A DNA stretch of 64,000 bases from JACRPH01 sp041665465 (GTDB lineage Archaea; Nanobdellota; Nanobdellia; Woesearchaeales; GW2011-AR9), in contig JBAYIU010000001.1 in the NCBI GenBank assembly GCA_041665465.1, positions 1,426,001-1,490,000 on the forward strand, read 5' to 3'. The notes below the pieces were generated by a model. That model did no database searches. It saw only the letters and a list, made by a program, of their open reading frames with translations, and was not told where the DNA came from. Positions 60,513-64,000 of the stretch are shown piece after piece; position 1 is the stretch's first letter, and each line of letters opens with the position of its first letter. A program made the position numbers and the translations under genes.

Positions 60513-62315
60513 ATGAGTAAATATCTTTTATGTAGTTTGTTGTTGTTGGGGTTATTAGCTAGCACCACTTTAGCTTTAGACCCTTCTGTTTATCATCTTA
60601 AACTATTAGCAGTACAAGAATCTGAAAATGGGACCTTCTCAGGAAGTGATGCTGATTTATATCTAGAACTTAAACCCGGCTCAGGAAGGGTTTTTTTGGA
60701 TACTTATCCTTTAACTAAAATCGATACTCAAATTTCTACTCGTTTTGCAAAAGAAATCGCTTGTAAACATTATAATTTAAATTGTGATAAATATGATTTT
60801 ATTTATACCATTAAAGCTCAATCCAGCATTATCGGTGGGCCTAGTGCAGGGGCAGCTATTGCTGCCTTAACCACTATTGCAGTATTAGATCTCCCGCATC
60901 GTGAAGATATTGCTCTAACTGGAACCATTAATTCTGGAGCTACTATCGGTCCAGTGGGGGGGCTTAAAGAGAAAATTCAGGCCGCTAAATCTGCGGGAAT
61001 GAACAAGGTATTGATCCCTAGTGGAACTGCGATACAAATCATTCCTGAATCTAATTCTAGTTTTAATCTAATCAGTTATTCAAGGCAAAACTTAAGTCTA
61101 GAAGTGTTAGAAGTAGGAGATTTAGATCAGGCTTTGGTACAGATTACCGGAAGAGAATTAAATCAAAAGGAATTAAGAATAAATGTAGATCAGGATTATC
61201 AACAAACAATGCGCCTTTTGCAAGAATTACTTTGTAAAAGAACTACTAAGATTGAAGAAGAGATTGTTCAGAAATATATTGTCTTAAATCAGAATATTAC
61301 TTCGGATATTGCTACAAAAAACTCTCTTGCAGAAAATGCTACTAAGGAAGGAAACTATTATTCAGCTGCTAGTTATTGTTTTAGTAATAATATCTTTTTA
61401 CGTTATCAATATTATCTTAGTACTAAACCCAAAATTGATGTTCTTAACACTCAACTTTTCCAATTAGGGCAGAAAGCAGAAGAATTAAACACTCGTTTAA
61501 ACCAAGAGAAGATCAATACTATCTCTGATTTACAAGCAAGTATGATAGTTAAAGAAAGGTTAAACGATGTTCAACAGCAAGTTTCATCATTTAATGAGAA
61601 TAAGGGCAATTATACTTTTGAAGAGATGTATTCTTTACTAGCGTACACTGAAGAGCGTTACTATTCTGCTTTGTCTTGGACTCAGTTCTTTAATATGAAC
61701 GGGACCAAATATGTACTTGATTCTGAACAACTACAAACATCCTGCTCCGGAAAGATTGAGGAAGCAGAAGAGCGTTATCAATATGTTAGTTTGTATCTCG
61801 GAACAGAGTTTATTGTTCATATTCGTGAACAGATAGATTTAGCTCAAGTTTCGCAAGCAAAAGATGAACCAGAACTGTGTTTGATGCAAGCTACTCAAGC
61901 CAAAGCTGAAGCTGACGCTATACTTAGCTCAGTCGGGGTAGGAGAAGAGAATCTTCCTGCTTTCTTAAAAGGGAAAAGTAAAGCGGTAGAAAGAGTTATT
62001 GCTGAAAATAGTGCCGAGGGAACTTTTCCGTTATTAGGATATTCTTATTACCAATATGGAAATTCTTTACGTGAATCTCAACCCTTTAATGCTTTAATCT
62101 ATTATGAATACGCTTTAGAGATGAGTGATTTAAGTATTTATTTTAATCAAGCAGACGCTTCAAAGAAGGAATTTAAGATCGGATTTAACCAAACTTGGGA
62201 AGCTTTTGCAATCGGAGTTATGGTGGGAATGCTAGTGATGTCTGTGTTTATGATTTTACATAAACCCAAACCCCTCTTTCCTGTTTCTAAGTCTAGAATT
62301 ATATCTAAAAAGTAA
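60513..62315 (+). CDS. Secreted Lon-like (S16) serine protease with C-terminal membrane anchor
   Basis: A 600-residue protein. The ATG at 60513 (GAGGA Shine-Dalgarno upstream) gives a signal peptide SKYLLCSLLLLGLLASTTLAL. The S16 protease domain (about 22-200) has Ser111 in GGPSAGAA and Lys154 in GLKEKIQAAKSAG, the Ser-Lys dyad separated by 43 residues as in Lon. There is no AAA+ domain. The remainder is helical and coiled, and a transmembrane segment near the C-terminus (AFAIGVMVGMLVMSVFMIL) with a basic tail anchors it. Archaeal secreted Lon-like proteins of this kind are known. An upstream ATG at 60408 is unlikely because it overlaps the previous gene. Confidence 0.85.
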   Translation: MSKYLLCSLLLLGLLASTTLALDPSVYHLKLLAVQESENGTFSGSDADLYLELKPGSGRVFLDTYPLTKIDTQISTRFAKEIACKHYNLNCDKYDFIYTIKAQSSIIGGPSAGAAIAALTTIAVLDLPHREDIALTGTINSGATIGPVGGLKEKIQAAKSAGMNKVLIPSGTAIQIIPESNSSFNLISYSRQNLSLEVLEVGDLDQALVQITGRELNQKELRINVDQDYQQTMRLLQELLCKRTTKIEEEIVQKYIVLNQNITSDIATKNSLAENATKEGNYYSAASYCFSNNIFLRYQYYLSTKPKIDVLNTQLFQLGQKAEELNTRLNQEKINTISDLQASMIVKERLNDVQQQVSSFNENKGNYTFEEMYSLLAYTEERYYSALSWTQFFNMNGTKYVLDSEQLQTSCSGKIEEAEERYQYVSLYLGTEFIVHIREQIDLAQVSQAKDEPELCLMQATQAKAEADAILSSVGVGEENLPAFLKGKSKAVERVIAENSAEGTFPLLGYSYYQYGNSLRESQPFNALIYYEYALEMSDLSIYFNQADASKKEFKIGFNQTWEAFAIGVMVGMLVMSVFMILHKPKPLFPVSKSRIISKK

Positions 62316-62331
62316 TCACTGATTATAAAAA

Positions 62332-62364
62332 CCCCTGGCAAACCACCGAAATGGTTTGCTGGGG
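62332..62364 (+). ncRNA. Strong hairpin in the intergenic region after the Lon-like gene
   Basis: CCCC (62332-62335) and GCAAACCA (62338-62345) pair with TGGTTTGC (62352-62359) and GGGG (62361-62364), with loop CCGAAA and a small internal bulge. It starts 16 nt after the Lon-like stop. A TATA-like TTATAAAA (62323-62330) is immediately upstream. It could terminate the upstream transcript or head a small RNA. Confidence 0.4.
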
Positions 62365-62379
62365 AAAAAGAGGTGATAG

Positions 62380-62439
62380 ATGTTTAAATGTCAGGGTAGG
62401 GGATACTATTTAAAGCTTTCGGTTATTTTAGTATTCTAA
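62380..62439 (+). CDS. Possible 19-residue peptide ORF
   Basis: ATG at 62380 follows GAGGTGAT (62370-62377) with 2-4 nt spacing and encodes MFKCQGRGYYLKLSVILVF. The ORF is short and hydrophobic at its end. A good Shine-Dalgarno is the only support, so a structured leader or decoy is as likely. Confidence 0.25.
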   Translation: MFKCQGRGYYLKLSVILVF

Positions 62440-62520
62440 AGTAGTGAATGCCTCTCCGTTCTTAAAGAAACCTTTAAAAGAAGAGAGATTATTCTTACTT
62501 AAATAAATTGAGGTGAACTT

Positions 62521-63411
62521 ATGAAAACAATCGGTATTTTTTTAATAATTATGTCTTTATTGCTAAGTAGCTTAGCGGTAGCAGACTTTTCTACTGACGT
62601 AACTACTTTCAGTAACGATTTGACTGGGAAGGAACTTACCGGGGTAGCCGGATCGATGCTTAAGAATGAAAGGGTTAATGTTTACATTAAAGAGGGAGAG
62701 AAAACTTGGACTTTGGGGTTAGTAACAGAATCTAGAAAAGTGGTTAGTCTAAAGGAAGAAGAGTTAACTAATCCTACTTTGAAAGTGTTTAGTGATATGG
62801 AAACAGTGACATCTATTCAGAATTCTGCTACTCCCGCTGACGATTTAAAGAAAGCTTTAGAAGATGGAAAAATTACTTATGAAGCAGTAGGATTCTTTAA
62901 TAAGATTAAGTTTGGATTTTCTAATTTCTTTGTAAAAATGTTCGGTTCAAGTAAAGAAGATAAAAAGGAATTGAAGAACGAGACTAAAGAAGATAAGAAA
63001 GAACCGGTGAAAGAGAAAGAGACCAAGACTGAAGAGAAACCAGTAGAAAAGGTTGAAAACAAAACTACTGAAGAAAATGAACCTAAAGTAGGAGAAGAGA
63101 AGAAAACTGATCTTGAACCTGTGGTTGATACTCCCGTTGATACGGCTAAAACTTATACTGTAAATCTGGAAGCTAAAGGATTTGATCCTGTTACTCTTAA
63201 GATTAAGAAAGGAGATACGGTAGAATGGAAAGTTACTCGCAATGGTAACTTACATCAAGCAATGATTTTAGGAACACAAAATTGTGTTGGTGTCAAAAGT
63301 AAGATCTTAACTACTGGCGAATCTTATAAGTGGAAGTTTGATACTGCAACTACTTGTACCGTGGTTGATGGAATTACTACCACTCAAACTAGTAAAATAA
63401 CCGTAGAATAA
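62521..63411 (+). CDS. Secreted protein with C-terminal cupredoxin-like domain
   Basis: A 296-residue protein. An N-terminal signal (IGIFLIIMSLLLSSLAVAD) leads to a small extracellular domain (30-150), then a Lys/Glu-rich linker (about 150-210, KEDKKELKNETKEDKKE), then a beta-sandwich segment (about 213-296: YTVNLEAKGFDPVTLKIKKG, DTVEWKVTRNGNLHQAMI). The His in NLHQA and two Cys remain, but the usual His-Met copper ligands at the C-terminus are missing, so copper binding is doubtful. It has a GAGGTGAAC Shine-Dalgarno and its own TATA (near 62470-62480). Confidence 0.65.
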   Translation: MKTIGIFLIIMSLLLSSLAVADFSTDVTTFSNDLTGKELTGVAGSMLKNERVNVYIKEGEKTWTLGLVTESRKVVSLKEEELTNPTLKVFSDMETVTSIQNSATPADDLKKALEDGKITYEAVGFFNKIKFGFSNFFVKMFGSSKEDKKELKNETKEDKKEPVKEKETKTEEKPVEKVENKTTEENEPKVGEEKKTDLEPVVDTPVDTAKTYTVNLEAKGFDPVTLKIKKGDTVEWKVTRNGNLHQAMILGTQNCVGVKSKILTTGESYKWKFDTATTCTVVDGITTTQTSKITVE

Positions 63412-63502
63412 TCTTTTAATCTTATTTTTTCCTCTTTTTTCTCATTCTCATTACCAAAACCTTAATAATCCCTTAGATAATCCTTCTGCTTAGGTGACTG
63501 AG

Positions 63503-64000
63503 ATGAAAATTGGCTTTTTTGAGTTGGAAAACTGGGAAAAGAGTACTTTAGATTCTTCATTTCCTAAAGATAATCTAGTTCTTTCACATCAGAAACTTAC
63601 CCTTAAAGAGGCAAGTAAATATCCTGATTTAGAAGTGATTTCTGGTTTTATTTACTCCGGGATTGATGAGAAAATTCTTTCTAAACTTCCTAAACTTAAA
63701 CTTATTGCTACTAGAAGTACTGGTTATGATCATATTGATTTAGCTGCCTGTAAAAAAAGAGGGATTATTGTTTGTAACGTTCCTACGTATGGAGAGAATA
63801 CTGTCGCTGAACACACCTTTGCTTTAATTCTCGCTTTAAGCAGAAAAATTATTCCTTGTCACGAAAGGACCCAGAAAGGCAGTTTTGAGTTGGAAGGATT
63901 AAGGGGGTTTGATCTTAAAGGAAAAACTTTAGGGGTAGTGGGAAGCGGAAACATTGGTCGACATGTGATTCGTATGGCCCAAGGATTTGAGATGAATATT
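63503..64000 (+). CDS. D-2-hydroxyacid dehydrogenase, cut by the window end
   Basis: 166 residues visible, open at the right edge. Family signatures are ATRSTGYDHIDLAACKKRGI (substrate-binding Arg region), VPTYGENTVAEHTFALILAL, and the NAD-binding GVVGSGNIGRHV. These belong to the D-isomer-specific 2-hydroxyacid dehydrogenases (D-lactate, glyoxylate/hydroxypyruvate and similar). The catalytic Arg-Glu-His are beyond the edge. GGTGA lies 5 nt before the ATG. Confidence 0.9.
   Translation, partial: MKIGFFELENWEKSTLDSSFPKDNLVLSHQKLTLKEASKYPDLEVISGFIYSGIDEKILSKLPKLKLIATRSTGYDHIDLAACKKRGIIVCNVPTYGENTVAEHTFALILALSRKIIPCHERTQKGSFELEGLRGFDLKGKTLGVVGSGNIGRHVIRMAQGFEMNI

Overview
The window looks like a chromosome segment of an AT-rich archaeon, most likely a small-genome DPANN lineage such as Woesearchaeota or Pacearchaeota. 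The archaeal assignment rests on Orc1/Cdc6, prefoldin alpha, RNA polymerase subunit L, 4-demethylwyosine synthase (Taw1), archaeal-type ThrRS and LeuRS, an NMD3-like protein, a ZPR1 zinc-finger protein, TrmB and Lrp regulators, and TATA boxes placed about 25 nt before many start codons (leaderless genes). The DPANN placement is an inference from the single-chain primase, the short operons and the many small orphan proteins. A second group of genes has clear Shine-Dalgarno sequences (GGTGAT or GGAGG types), so initiation is mixed. Genes are packed tightly on both strands, with no rRNA, CRISPR array, insertion sequence or recognisable replication origin.

Layout: 0-0.7 kb, the end of a cut gene and a RelE-type toxin-antitoxin pair. 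0.8-5.4 kb, a DHH phosphoesterase, a membrane protein joined to a double Fis-HTH regulator, a lipoprotein, and the conserved archaeal trio of Era-like GTPase, DUF2073 protein and zinc-ribbon protein. 5.5-13.3 kb, orphans, ZPR1, a tRNA-Gly with an intron in the T-loop, an ABC-2 exporter and an MgtC/DUF4010 membrane protein. 13.4-18.1 kb, information processing: a PriS/PriL-CTD fused primase, RpoL, an RSH-like HD hydrolase and a DEAD-box helicase behind a structured leader. 18.1-33.2 kb, DHH-like, TrmB, HAD, radical SAM, tandem Lrp, aldehyde dehydrogenase, Cdc6 and a large membrane-anchored alpha/beta hydrolase. 33.4-44.1 kb, Ski2-like helicase, ThrRS, PIG-L deacetylase with a GT4 glycosyltransferase, PolX, a BRO-N protein and two palindrome-rich intergenic regions. 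44.1-57.4 kb, LeuRS, AlkD, an FtsY carrying an inserted histidine-phosphatase domain, prefoldin alpha, a long PRPP-synthetase-like protein, Taw1 and a second tandem Lrp. 57.5-64 kb, a second RelE toxin-antitoxin pair, orphans, an NMD3-like stub, a secreted Lon-like protease, a cupredoxin-like protein and the start of a 2-hydroxyacid dehydrogenase.

The most unusual items are the FtsY-phosphatase fusion (50310-52319) and the leader of the DEAD-box gene (16548-16648). In that leader the Shine-Dalgarno can pair with a copy of the 16S anti-Shine-Dalgarno sequence, and a competing hairpin would release it. Other points of note are the fused primase, the tRNA T-loop intron, two TA promoters sharing the same half-site spacing, a TrmB-type operator between divergent promoters, a hairpin-repeat array upstream of leuS, and a 10-bp inverted repeat enclosing 61 nt upstream of the BRO-N gene. 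About twenty proteins could not be assigned and are described only by what is visible.
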